From: a virus | Virus record (IMG/VR): IMGVR_UViG_3300050821_001428 | Location: 1 to 64,000 of that record | Reading direction: 5' to 3' (one strand) | DNA: 64,000 nucleotides | Shown: one piece after another, positions 16,076-24,805 of the stretch | How positions within the stretch are numbered: the first letter of the stretch is position 1 | How the letters are laid out: each line of letters starts with the position of its first letter | Notes under the pieces: generated by a model | Seen by the model: only the letters and a program-made list of their open reading frames with translations | The model's database searches: none | What the model was told of the DNA's origin: nothing | Program-made: the position numbers and the translations under genes

Positions 16076-16656
16076 GCTGGCTCCGACGATGCGAAGCCGG
16101 AAGCCATGACCTGGTAGCGAGTAGGAGCATCGACGGTGTCCACTGGCTCATAGCAATTCGAGCACCGCAATTCGCTTCCGGCCTCAATCCAACCTTCCTC
16201 GCCCTTGCACATGATGCGGTCGCAGCGCACGCACACCTCTAGACGCTCCTCAACGCTCTTTGTCCGAGGCATCCATTCGTGAACCCCGATCCACTGCCGG
16301 GCGATCTCGCAAAGCGCCACGAACACGGCGTCCTTGTCACGCTCTCGCGACTCAAGCTCGTCGTAGGGCACCATGTCCGGGTGCGTCTTGGCGTCAACGT
16401 CGCGCGTAGGCCCGTAGATCCAGCCCATCGCTTCGTAGGCCTTCACCCAATCGTCGTGAAGCTCCTCCGGTGACGACTTCCGGTCGGGGCCGCACATCAT
16501 GTCGATCACGTCACGGAACTGCGCCTTGAACGGCTCCTCGCGGTCGTCCCACGGCTCGGGCACGATCGGCGCATCAACGGCCACAGCCTGTAGTGCCGCC
16601 GCCTCGTACACGAACCGAGCACGACGCTCTGCGAACGTGGATGTTGTCCTACTCAT
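16072..16656 (-). CDS. RyR-domain protein with zinc ribbon
   Basis: A 194-residue protein. Residues about 35-120 match the RyR domain seen in phage and bacterial genes: [34 protein letters not shown], then [22 protein letters not shown]-terminal zinc pair follows (CVRCDRIMC ... CSNC). RyR domains in prokaryotes are linked to ligand sensing in several conflict systems; the role here is unknown. Confidence 0.7.
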   Translation of the reverse strand: MSRTTSTFAERRARFVYEAAALQAVAVDAPIVPEPWDDREEPFKAQFRDVIDMMCGPDRKSSPEELHDDWVKAYEAMGWIYGPTRDVDAKTHPDMVPYDELESRERDKDAVFVALCEIARQWIGVHEWMPRTKSVEERLEVCVRCDRIMCKGEEGWIEAGSELRCSNCYEPVDTVDAPTRYQVMASGFASSEPA

Positions 16657-16810
16657 TAGCGCCGTCGGCCTGGCACTTGATCGGTGGACCCCAGGTATCC
16701 CCCGGGTTGTCCCGTGTCGCCACGTACAGCGCAGGGGCGTCTCCGTAGCGCTGCACCATCACGGTGCTCTCAGCGTTCACCCAAACCACCGTCTGCGTCT
16801 CGGTTGTCAT
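16649..16810 (-). CDS. Hypothetical small protein
   Basis: A 53-residue protein starting at the ATG at 16810, which overlaps the methyltransferase stop as ATGA. Beta-rich ([18 protein letters not shown]). No family. Confidence 0.5.
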   Translation of the reverse strand: MTTETQTVVWVNAESTVMVQRYGDAPALYVATRDNPGDTWGPPIKCQADGANE

Positions 16811-17577
16811 GCTGCATCGACCTCCTGCGCGACACATTCGGCCGCGCGTATACGCTCAATTGCCAGATCCACATAAGCCCGGTTCGACTCAATTAGAAGC
16901 GCGCGCCGCCCACGGACAATCGCTGCGACAGCAGTCGAACCGGAGCCGGCAAACGGGTCAAGCACCATCTCCCCGACGCGACTTGATGACTCGATCAGTT
17001 CCGTCAGAAGCGCGACGGGCTTCTCCGAGGGGTGCCGCACCTTGCGGCCGGTCGGACGCGATACGCGCAGGACGGAGCCCTTGCGCCTACGTGCAGGAAT
17101 GGCATCACCCCCGGCCATGCCGCCGTGCCGATGGCGCGAGATCGCGAACCAGATCGGCTCGTGTGACGGTCCCCATGCCGACGACAGGTCGCCGCCGGAC
17201 ATCATCGTCTTGTCCCAGATCAGCGAGACGGGCTTCGTGATCTTCAATCCCTCGAGCACGTCCTCGGGTCCGAACACATAGAGATGCCGACTCTGCCCGA
17301 CGAGCCGCACGCACTCGCGGAGCACATCTTGCACGGCCTCACGGTCGTCAGCACCATCCAGTGCCATTGCCTCAAAGCGCTCTACGCGCTGGTTAGAGAC
17401 GAACTCCTTGCCGTACGGCGGATCGGTCACGATGAGATCGAAGCTCTCCGTCTCGAAGGTCGGCAGCACGTCGCGGGCGTCGCCCTCGTAAACCGTCGCC
17501 CATTCGGACTCATAGGCGACGCGGAAGACGCCGTTGGTCCTTTGCGTCATAGCTGCATCTTCAGTCATTATTGTCAT
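16807..17577 (-). CDS. DNA methyltransferase, DPPY type
   Basis: A 257-residue amino-methyltransferase (N6-adenine or N4-cytosine). FDLIVTDPPYGKEF carries the catalytic motif IV and VLDPFAGSGSTAVAA the SAM-binding motif I; DPPY comes first, giving the beta-class order. HPSEKPVALL, a motif typical of this class, precedes motif I. No restriction partner is seen, so it is likely a solitary phage methylase protecting DNA from host restriction. The start at 17577 shares a TAATG overlap with the upstream stop. Confidence 0.88.
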   Translation of the reverse strand: MTIMTEDAAMTQRTNGVFRVAYESEWATVYEGDARDVLPTFETESFDLIVTDPPYGKEFVSNQRVERFEAMALDGADDREAVQDVLRECVRLVGQSRHLYVFGPEDVLEGLKITKPVSLIWDKTMMSGGDLSSAWGPSHEPIWFAISRHRHGGMAGGDAIPARRRKGSVLRVSRPTGRKVRHPSEKPVALLTELIESSSRVGEMVLDPFAGSGSTAVAAIVRGRRALLIESNRAYVDLAIERIRAAECVAQEVDAA

Positions 17578-17810
17578 TATTTGTCTACTTTCTGAATCGT
17601 GACGATGGCTGTCGGATTTAAGTATAGCGTCTGTCCGTTTCCGTCTGTGACGCATAGCAACCGATGCTCTCGGACACACCGTTTAATAAGTTCAATGTTA
17701 TCTAGTGAGAAATAGATTGTATGTGTGGTTCTCAGTGCCCAGCTAAGAGGTGCCCGGAGTGCGTCAGTACGGGTGACAGCCTCCAAAACGGAAGTGGTTC
17801 GATTGGTCAT
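17577..17810 (-). CDS. Hypothetical protein
   Basis: A 77-residue protein with a beta-rich C-terminus (RLLCVTDGNGQTLYLNP). It is overlapped by both neighbours in the GC-rich operon. No family. Confidence 0.5.
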   Translation of the reverse strand: MTNRTTSVLEAVTRTDALRAPLSWALRTTHTIYFSLDNIELIKRCVREHRLLCVTDGNGQTLYLNPTAIVTIQKVDK

Positions 17811-18049
17811 GCTTGCCTCTCAAAGATGCGGTCGAACATCGAACCCCCTGACCTGCCGGTAAACACCGTCCCGCGCGACACCGCGTATGTTCGCGCTAGT
17901 TCGGCAGCCTCACGGATACCCACGGGGCGACGAGTGCCGTCTGCGTTCTCGACCCACCACTTGCCAGCGCGGTCGTAGCGGACGATCTCCTGCTGCTTGT
18001 CCGCGCTGCGCGCGTGGACCGTGCGATCAGGCTTTGTCCTTTGTGTCAT
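17807..18049 (-). CDS. Hypothetical protein, first gene of the GC-rich operon
   Basis: An 80-residue basic protein. AAAGGAACTGGC before the ATG gives a good ribosome binding site, and the promoter at 18107-18135 lies upstream. No recognised domain. Confidence 0.5.
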   Translation of the reverse strand: MTQRTKPDRTVHARSADKQQEIVRYDRAGKWWVENADGTRRPVGIREAAELARTYAVSRGTVFTGRSGGSMFDRIFERQA

Positions 18050-18106
18050 GCCAGTTCCTTTACGATAACTTCAATTGTGCGCCAGTTATAATCGCTCATG
18101 TATAGA

Positions 18107-18135
18107 AGTATACCATCTAGCTACGAGCAAATCAA
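18107..18135 (-). promoter_or_regulatory. Promoter of the GC-rich operon
   Basis: TTGATT - 17 bp - TATACT on the minus strand, upstream of the gene starting at 18049. It may drive the whole overlapping series to about 14200. Confidence 0.65.
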
Positions 18136-20471
18136 GTACGGCGAATCATTGGGCTACTGCCGCGTAGATCCGGGCGATGCTGTATTTCATTAGGCATATA
18201 CCAAGCGGTCGCTCCCCAAGCTTGCATCTTGCCTTTTTGTAGGAATGGACCTTGATTAAACAATACCTCTACCATGCCGGTGGACGGATGCACACCTCTA
18301 ACCTCGCCAATAGTACCAGCGGGGATCTGAATTGGCTGACCTACACCACCATACCCCGGGTCACCAACCATAGTTCCCCAATCATCGTTTTTCGCCTGTA
18401 CCATTTCGCCTTCAATAAACATATCTGCGCTCTCTTTGATAGACGAATAAGTACCACCTGGGTATTGGATAGGATTAGCTGGCGATGGTGGTTTCTTACC
18501 GGGGACAGACCCATTAGGATCGACATCAATAGGTTCTAGTGGAGCCTGCGGCAGTGCTGCTTCAGGATTACCAGGACCGGCCGTAAAGCCTTCTGATTCA
18601 TCCGGCCCGAATGTCCGTTGCATAGTACCGGTATCCGGTCTAGGAGTCAAGCCAGGGATATTTGCTCCGGGTTGATTAGGGGCAAAATTCATTATAGGAT
18701 TATCTTTGAGTGGCGAGAACTGACTCATATCTCCTTGACCGTTTGGCGCAGGATTATCATTGCCTTCGCCAGTATCAAGTGGCATTGACTGAGCTAACCA
18801 CCATAAGGCCATCAAATGAGCACACGGAGCATTCTGATATTGCTTCCATTGTCTTGTTCTAGGAGTATTCATGAAAGCCCCCCAATCGCAATTATGACAA
18901 GCAATACCAGGAGCCATGACATATGTATGTTCATCAAGCACTTCAATGTTATACACTGGTCCACTATATTGCTTATATTCTGGTTCTCGCAATGCTTGTA
19001 TGACTCTATTGTTCTCAAAGTAATGCTTACCTTGTCCCTTCCCACCATTTGTACGCCAAGCAATTGTATAAAGATCTTTGCCTCCGGGTACTAGAGCCGT
19101 AGCATTATCTGGATAGTGACAGATAACACTCTCTCGACCAGTACGAGCTAGTAGATAACGTAATTGATTAACAAGTGTCTCGCTAGCGGTAGCAATACTG
19201 TCACGAACGCCCATATTACCGCGATTACCATCTCCATCTATCCAGGCATTTAGAAAATGCTTGATAGCATCCTGCGGAGCTTGCATAATACGTGCATCAA
19301 TGTGCTTAGATCTTGCACCTGTTCCAAATAGACCTTTGAATACTTGTACTAAAGGCCATGAAGCGCAGCAAACAACTGTACCGTGATCCTTATATTCGAC
19401 CCATGATTTTAATCCATAATATTTTAAAATATCTTGAACTTCAGCAACAAGATGATCTTCACGGCCTTCATAATCAAATGTCCATCGAACTTCATGAGTG
19501 TGAGTAGAAACAAGATTACCTTCTGCCATATATAATCCCGCAAGACGTGCAAAACGCTGATCAAAATGTATTGAGGCGGGCATCGAGGATGCGTTTTTAT
19601 TAAAAGGTCCACTAACTAATTCTGGATGTATATTCCATAACTTATTCATTTTACGAAGTCTATCTGTGTTAGCATCCCAACCATATGAATCGTTCAGATA
19701 ATCAAGGACATCGATATAGAACCCAGCTTGATTGGTAGCTTGAGGATAATAAACTAAATCTCCTTGCACAAAAGAATCAGCTTCACGAATGTTATCCTGA
19801 TCATCAAAAATAGGGTGATTGCTAGTTACCCAAATCCCCTCGGTGCTGCCTGTTGGCTGTAGCAAGACTGCTTTTCCATCATAATCATTCTTATGAAGAT
19901 GACTCACAATCCCAATTCCACCACTAGCCGTTAGTACGCGATCACCTTCACGCATATCTTCCACAGCTTTAGTCGAACCGTCCGCCATAATAATCTTGCC
20001 GCCAGGAAGAATGCATTGACAGTGCCCCGAAATAAGACCGTTTTGACTTCTGGGAGATTGGTTAGGATCGCGCTGAATTTCTGGTTGATAAGTACCATGG
20101 TCACCAATAACCGTACCGCTGATAAAATCAGGCATATTATCGTGTACATGCACCTTATTTGTGCGAATCAGACGTAAAGCCTTACCTTGAACTTCTTCAC
20201 GATTATTACCATTCCAACTGACAGGAGTGGCGATCTTACCAAAAGCTTCAATTTGATTAGATATAAGGCGGCGGGTAAACATGCGATCTTTAGATGTACC
20301 ACCCTCGACTTGCAAGTGATATTGTCCCGGTACGGGAGAATACCAAAACCAATCGGTTGATCCAATAGAGCCTTCATGTGCCGGTAGTTGGGGAGCCTCG
20401 GATGCAATAATTTGATCCAAATAGGCATCAAACCAAGTCTCTTGAGATTCGGATGTAAGAACCGTCCACAT
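18132..20471 (-). CDS. SWIM zinc-finger protein interrupted by an intein
   Basis: A 779-residue precursor. The extein (404 residues) has an N-terminal domain and a SWIM zinc finger whose first ligands are GHCQC and later ligands NAPCAHLMALWW, as in C-x-C...C-x-H SWIM motifs. A Pro/Asn/Gly-rich linker and a C-terminal SH3/KOW-like segment (FIEGEMVQAKNDDWGTMV ... TIGEVRGVHP) follow. An intein occupies residues 153-527 inside the zinc site, so the finger can form only after splicing. It lies at the end of the virion-gene block; the role is unknown. Confidence 0.75.
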   Translation of the reverse strand: MWTVLTSESQETWFDAYLDQIIASEAPQLPAHEGSIGSTDWFWYSPVPGQYHLQVEGGTSKDRMFTRRLISNQIEAFGKIATPVSWNGNNREEVQGKALRLIRTNKVHVHDNMPDFISGTVIGDHGTYQPEIQRDPNQSPRSQNGLISGHCQCILPGGKIIMADGSTKAVEDMREGDRVLTASGGIGIVSHLHKNDYDGKAVLLQPTGSTEGIWVTSNHPIFDDQDNIREADSFVQGDLVYYPQATNQAGFYIDVLDYLNDSYGWDANTDRLRKMNKLWNIHPELVSGPFNKNASSMPASIHFDQRFARLAGLYMAEGNLVSTHTHEVRWTFDYEGREDHLVAEVQDILKYYGLKSWVEYKDHGTVVCCASWPLVQVFKGLFGTGARSKHIDARIMQAPQDAIKHFLNAWIDGDGNRGNMGVRDSIATASETLVNQLRYLLARTGRESVICHYPDNATALVPGGKDLYTIAWRTNGGKGQGKHYFENNRVIQALREPEYKQYSGPVYNIEVLDEHTYVMAPGIACHNCDWGAFMNTPRTRQWKQYQNAPCAHLMALWWLAQSMPLDTGEGNDNPAPNGQGDMSQFSPLKDNPIMNFAPNQPGANIPGLTPRPDTGTMQRTFGPDESEGFTAGPGNPEAALPQAPLEPIDVDPNGSVPGKKPPSPANPIQYPGGTYSSIKESADMFIEGEMVQAKNDDWGTMVGDPGYGGVGQPIQIPAGTIGEVRGVHPSTGMVEVLFNQGPFLQKGKMQAWGATAWYMPNEIQHRPDLRGSSPMIRRT
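18891..20015 (-). other. Intein in the SWIM protein (375 residues, LAGLIDADG)
   Basis: It begins with Cys (CILPGGKIIMADG), has the Hint-domain block EGDRVLT and TSNHPIF, two LAGLIDADG motifs (LAGLYMAEG, FLNAWIDGDG), and ends YVMAPGIACHN followed by extein Cys+1. All junction residues for a class 1 intein are present. Splicing joins GHCQ to CDWGAF and so restores the C-x-C pair. Confidence 0.92.
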
Positions 20472-20472
20472 A

Positions 20473-21846
20473 CTATCTATTATATGACTGTCTATTGATA
20501 CCCGTAATATTTACGGCATCTCCTGTAGCAGCCTTCCACATCTCGTCAACTTCAGGAGTCTTATACTTGGCAAGATTACCATCGCCAACCTGCATAACCT
20601 TGTTATGAGGCACAAATTCCCATTTTCCACCAGGGCTGCTGAATCCTGTTAATGCCTGACGATCATCAGGATTTTCTGGCCAGTTGGGTATTGGCCAGAA
20701 TCTATTTTCTGCTGTAGATTCTGGCCCTCTATGCCATGGATCATCCAAAGGGATTTTATCGGTATGTCGCCAATAACCTTCCATTTGTACAGGAGCGCCA
20801 TTACGCATTCTAACTTCATGTTCACCACCCCAATTAGGATCTAACATATATGTTTGGTGGCCATGATCGTATGCATGATTCGGATCGGTTAAAGTTCCTT
20901 GCCAAATAATTCTATTTGGATACCCTTTAAGATATCGATCAGTATTCAACGGATTGGTTGTCCAGTGTCTACCAACAGAGATATCTTTATCCGAGACTCC
21001 GTAAGGACGATCTTCAACTCGCCACATACGCGTACCACTAGGTCGATCACGCAAAATAGGTATATTTTGTTCATCGAATCTACGCGTGTCATTCTTGAGA
21101 TAATCTAATTGCTCAGGTAAATATTCCTGATGAGTTCTACCGAAGGCAGCGGTATGTGTCGACATTAATTGATGTATTTTGTCGATTAACCCGCTACGCT
21201 CAAGAACCTTGTAAGCAATATTAGCGGGGCCAAAGTCTCCCTTTGTGTCATCCCTCTGACGGCGCTTGTGAATCTGCTCATAATACATCATCGCCTTATC
21301 CGGTTCATACTTGAGTAAGGATTCCATTTTATCAGCCGCTTCTAGTCCAGCAACATACCAAGCGTTTTCTTCCTTCTCTATATTCATAATGCGCTTACGA
21401 TCTGGCGGCTCGATCCAACGGTGATCGTCAATACTATAACCTGAGCGAATATGAGACTGATATTTATCGGCAGGTTTGACATCAGAAGGCATTACATATA
21501 CTTGCAATAAGTATTGTGTACCGGATAATGGCACGCCATCGAGTTCATTGACCATTATGCCAATCATCTCGGCCCTTGACCATTCTGGTAATTTTTCTGA
21601 ATCTACAAAAAGGTTTACATCAACATCTGATTCGGGACTATACTGAAGGGTGGTCAAAGAACCGCTGATATATAATTTGGCCCATTTAATAGGATCAGCA
21701 TACCCATGGCGTTCAAGAGTATCATAAATATGCTTTGTAATGAAATGAGCATATCGTGGTTTTAGATTAGGTTGATCAGCATCGGGATCGTCCCATATTT
21801 CAGGTAGAGATGGGTGAATCGGATCTAGAATTGAACTTTGAATCAT
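20473..21846 (-). CDS. Nucleotidyltransferase-fold plus ART-like protein
   Basis: A 457-residue protein. Residues about 50-120 match a minimal nucleotidyltransferase: YISGSLTTLQYSPESDVDVN gives the G-S...D-x-D metal site. The middle is helical. Residues about 275-400 look like an R-S-E ADP-ribosyltransferase: MWRVEDRP, GRHWTTNP and GGEHEVRMRNG. Both assignments are by motif only. It ends 2 nt before the SWIM protein start and precedes the CCA-enzyme fusion. Confidence 0.55.
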   Translation of the reverse strand: MIQSSILDPIHPSLPEIWDDPDADQPNLKPRYAHFITKHIYDTLERHGYADPIKWAKLYISGSLTTLQYSPESDVDVNLFVDSEKLPEWSRAEMIGIMVNELDGVPLSGTQYLLQVYVMPSDVKPADKYQSHIRSGYSIDDHRWIEPPDRKRIMNIEKEENAWYVAGLEAADKMESLLKYEPDKAMMYYEQIHKRRQRDDTKGDFGPANIAYKVLERSGLIDKIHQLMSTHTAAFGRTHQEYLPEQLDYLKNDTRRFDEQNIPILRDRPSGTRMWRVEDRPYGVSDKDISVGRHWTTNPLNTDRYLKGYPNRIIWQGTLTDPNHAYDHGHQTYMLDPNWGGEHEVRMRNGAPVQMEGYWRHTDKIPLDDPWHRGPESTAENRFWPIPNWPENPDDRQALTGFSSPGGKWEFVPHNKVMQVGDGNLAKYKTPEVDEMWKAATGDAVNITGINRQSYNR

Positions 21847-21940
21847 ATCTATTTATTATCTCTCAGGCCCATTGAACTTTATCTTCTATTCGTCTGACCT
21901 TTTTGGAGGTCTACTAGACTATAATTCAAGATTTTCTAAG

Positions 21941-24805
21941 TTACATATATTGTTTTGCTAGATTCATTAAATCGTTATGGTTATTCAACGTAGGTTGTTC
22001 TATTACAAGATCAAGTAGATTGCGTAGAGTCTGGCCGATTTGAGCACCTTGTGGCATTCCCATACCGATTAAATCATTGCCATTAATAGCAAGATTATTT
22101 AAATCAGTGGGCTGTTGTCCCTTACGTACCTCATCTACGCGAGTTCTCATTTGATCTACAGGTGTCCTAGCTTCATAGTAGGCGGAATCCTGACCCTTAT
22201 CACCCATATCTGCCTGGCGTAAGTTTAGCAGATCATCTGCGTGTTCATCCCCTACTCTATTAAGGAATTTTCTAGCACCTTTTTGAGAATCGAAAGCAGG
22301 GAACATGTGATTTGATACTAGATGCTGCACCCGCTTAATACGTGCTACCGGATAGTTGAGATGGCGTAAACGATCTTCCGCCATCTTAGCACCTACATGT
22401 TCGTGGTCAGCACCGAATACCTCACCGGAAGGTAAATGCTTCTCGTAATAGTGGTTGTGATTAGTAACGGGATCTTTCCATGCAGACGCTGGCTTACCAA
22501 TGTCGTGAAGCATTGCTGCCATACGAACATCTGGGTCCGGTGTAAGCTGCGATGTATTCCCCAATACATGCATTAGGTGATCTCCTAATGGATATTTGTG
22601 ATGAGGATTAGATTGGTCAAAATCCCAATTATCATCAACCTCCGGGAAGATATGCTTAAGGATACCCGTATCATGTGCCAATCTTATAGCCGCTGCTGGA
22701 TTGTGGGAACCGATTAGTTTATCTATTTGCTTGTTAAGGGCATCGGATGACTCACCGCGTAGCAAGTGTGCGTTAGCTGCCATTTCACCGCGAGTCTGCT
22801 CGTCGGGGTGGAGGCCGAATCGTGAATGTGCTGTGAGCGCACGCACAAGCCTAGTTGGGTCTTCTCGGAATGAGTCTGGATGAGTTGTTCTAAGTAGATT
22901 CTTTTCAAGATCATTTTGTCCACCATGCGGGTCTATTATATCTCCAGTATCTAAATCTACTGCCATCGAATTTACAGTAAAATCACGACGCTCAAGATCC
23001 TTATCAATAGGTAAATTGTGATCTACAGTGATAACTCCTTCGCCTCTGCGGGACGTTTCGTATTTATCTTGTCTGGGCAGAGCAATCTCGACTTCGTGGC
23101 CATCGTGACGGTAACGATAGACACCAAAACGCTTCCCTGTTAGATCAACTCGGCCAGGTAGTTTAGAAAGAATATTATCAATCTCTTCGGTAGGAAGTCC
23201 GGCCACCATAAGATCAAGATCCTTAGGATTCTCACCACGCAAAACATCTCTTACTGCGCCGCCCACCACATATACCTTACCTCCTGAAAATCTCAATGCA
23301 TCATAAGCAAGACTAGCCGCCGGATCAGCGCTCGTAAGAACTCGTAAGAATTGTCCGGGGTCCATCTGATTTGCACTTATACCCGAAGTTGTACTCCATC
23401 GGTTGGTATAGGGATGGAGTACATTAACTAAAACAGAGGGTTCGTTCTTCATAATAGCAGCGCTAGCTCCATGATGTCCATCCTGCACAATCGTGCGATT
23501 CTTATTATCTTTTGCTCCTATAATAGGGTGAGAGTCAGGATAATTCAAAGCATGTTTCACACCATCTTGCGTTACATATTCTTGAGTAGGCACTAATTGA
23601 GAAACCGGAACCATCTCTTGATGCCATTCTGCTACATTAGGATCAGTATTACCAAGAACTGCCTCCTTGATATTAGGATCAAATGGATGGGACCATAGTT
23701 GACTAGTAGCTATCTCGTCTTGGGGATTCAAAGATACCCCGTACTGATTCTGCCACCAATTCTGCCAATTTGGGTCTAACGCCATGCTCTGTTTCGTATT
23801 GGTCAAGAAGGGTGTTAATTTCTCCTTCTGCCAATTCGGGACAATTGTGTCGGTAATAATCTTTCCATCGCTTGAGATGGTTTCCAATGTATTCGATGTA
23901 TTCTGAATGTTCCATGCGTCTATTATACTCCCAACCCGCCTTAATCTCATTGGATCTACATAGGACGTGTACCATCCTCCTGCGACCTGCTGTGATCCAG
24001 TATTATCGGGCTGTACCTGTAATCCTGCTCCATTGACCTGATAGATTACAGGTTTGTGTCCCATCTCTTGGATCTCCTGAGCATATTGCTGGGCCTTAGC
24101 TAGATTATCCCACAGATATACTCCGTCATCCCAATCGTCCACATTATCCCAGGGAGCGCTCTTAGCGCGAGTATTATCTAACCCATGCTGCTGAATTGAT
24201 TCAATTGCTGGTTCGGTAGTTACGTGATAATAAACTGGTCCTGCTGTTCCAACCTTGTGGGTTTTTCCTTCATGTTCTATTTCTAAGCTTGTAATCTCCA
24301 TTTGGGGAAACTGGGAAATCCAACAATTTTGTATGCTACGCGTGGTATAGAGAGCAGTATTAGACGGATAGATAATCATCTTACCGCCAGGTTGATACTC
24401 ACCCTCTACGATTGCAGCTTTAGAAAATTCGCCCCTATAAGGTTTGATGTCTCTAGTCTTTTCTCCCTCAAATCCTATCTGAATGTGGTTCTTATGCACA
24501 TCATAAATAAAAGGAATGGGAGCATTAATCAGATCTTTAGGATCTTTCCCTTTGCTCTTGGCTAGTATAGCAGCATTCCCATACTGTTGGAGGAATACAT
24601 TGAGGCCGTGATCAACTTCTGAATCGACCGCAGAGATATGTACTATCTCGCCATCTTTTGTTGCACCATATCCCACCTGCTGGCCTCTATAGAAAGCTCC
24701 GTAGAATTGATATGAATCATCATAACCAAAAAGTTCCTTATATATGGAATAATCTACGAATCTCTCTGGTGGTGTGGTTAATGGAATATATGCTATTTTA
24801 CGCAT
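21941..24805 (-). CDS. cca: ART-like + ParB-like + CCA-adding enzyme fusion
   Basis: A 954-residue fusion. An unassigned N-terminus is followed by an ART/KptA-like segment at about 190-300 (YYHVTTEPAIESIQQHGL ... DGVYLWDNLAKAQQYAQE). A ParB-like segment comes at about 395-460 (VPVSQLVPTQEY ... IVQDGHHGASAA). The C-terminal about 450 residues are a complete tRNA nucleotidyltransferase: GGKVYVVGGAVRDVLRG, KDLDLMV, RRDFTVNSMAVDL, REDPTRLVRAL, then an HD domain (MLHDIGKPASAW). CCA-adding enzymes build the 3' CCA of tRNAs; the phage tRNA genes do not encode it. The fusion architecture is new to me. Confidence 0.85.
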   Translation of the reverse strand: MRKIAYIPLTTPPERFVDYSIYKELFGYDDSYQFYGAFYRGQQVGYGATKDGEIVHISAVDSEVDHGLNVFLQQYGNAAILAKSKGKDPKDLINAPIPFIYDVHKNHIQIGFEGEKTRDIKPYRGEFSKAAIVEGEYQPGGKMIIYPSNTALYTTRSIQNCWISQFPQMEITSLEIEHEGKTHKVGTAGPVYYHVTTEPAIESIQQHGLDNTRAKSAPWDNVDDWDDGVYLWDNLAKAQQYAQEIQEMGHKPVIYQVNGAGLQVQPDNTGSQQVAGGWYTSYVDPMRLRRVGSIIDAWNIQNTSNTLETISSDGKIITDTIVPNWQKEKLTPFLTNTKQSMALDPNWQNWWQNQYGVSLNPQDEIATSQLWSHPFDPNIKEAVLGNTDPNVAEWHQEMVPVSQLVPTQEYVTQDGVKHALNYPDSHPIIGAKDNKNRTIVQDGHHGASAAIMKNEPSVLVNVLHPYTNRWSTTSGISANQMDPGQFLRVLTSADPAASLAYDALRFSGGKVYVVGGAVRDVLRGENPKDLDLMVAGLPTEEIDNILSKLPGRVDLTGKRFGVYRYRHDGHEVEIALPRQDKYETSRRGEGVITVDHNLPIDKDLERRDFTVNSMAVDLDTGDIIDPHGGQNDLEKNLLRTTHPDSFREDPTRLVRALTAHSRFGLHPDEQTRGEMAANAHLLRGESSDALNKQIDKLIGSHNPAAAIRLAHDTGILKHIFPEVDDNWDFDQSNPHHKYPLGDHLMHVLGNTSQLTPDPDVRMAAMLHDIGKPASAWKDPVTNHNHYYEKHLPSGEVFGADHEHVGAKMAEDRLRHLNYPVARIKRVQHLVSNHMFPAFDSQKGARKFLNRVGDEHADDLLNLRQADMGDKGQDSAYYEARTPVDQMRTRVDEVRKGQQPTDLNNLAINGNDLIGMGMPQGAQIGQTLRNLLDLVIEQPTLNNHNDLMNLAKQYM

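Noticed and set aside
15062-16117. Plus-strand ORF of 351 residues
   Set aside because: It lies opposite several well-supported overlapping genes in a GC-rich region where antisense frames stay open.
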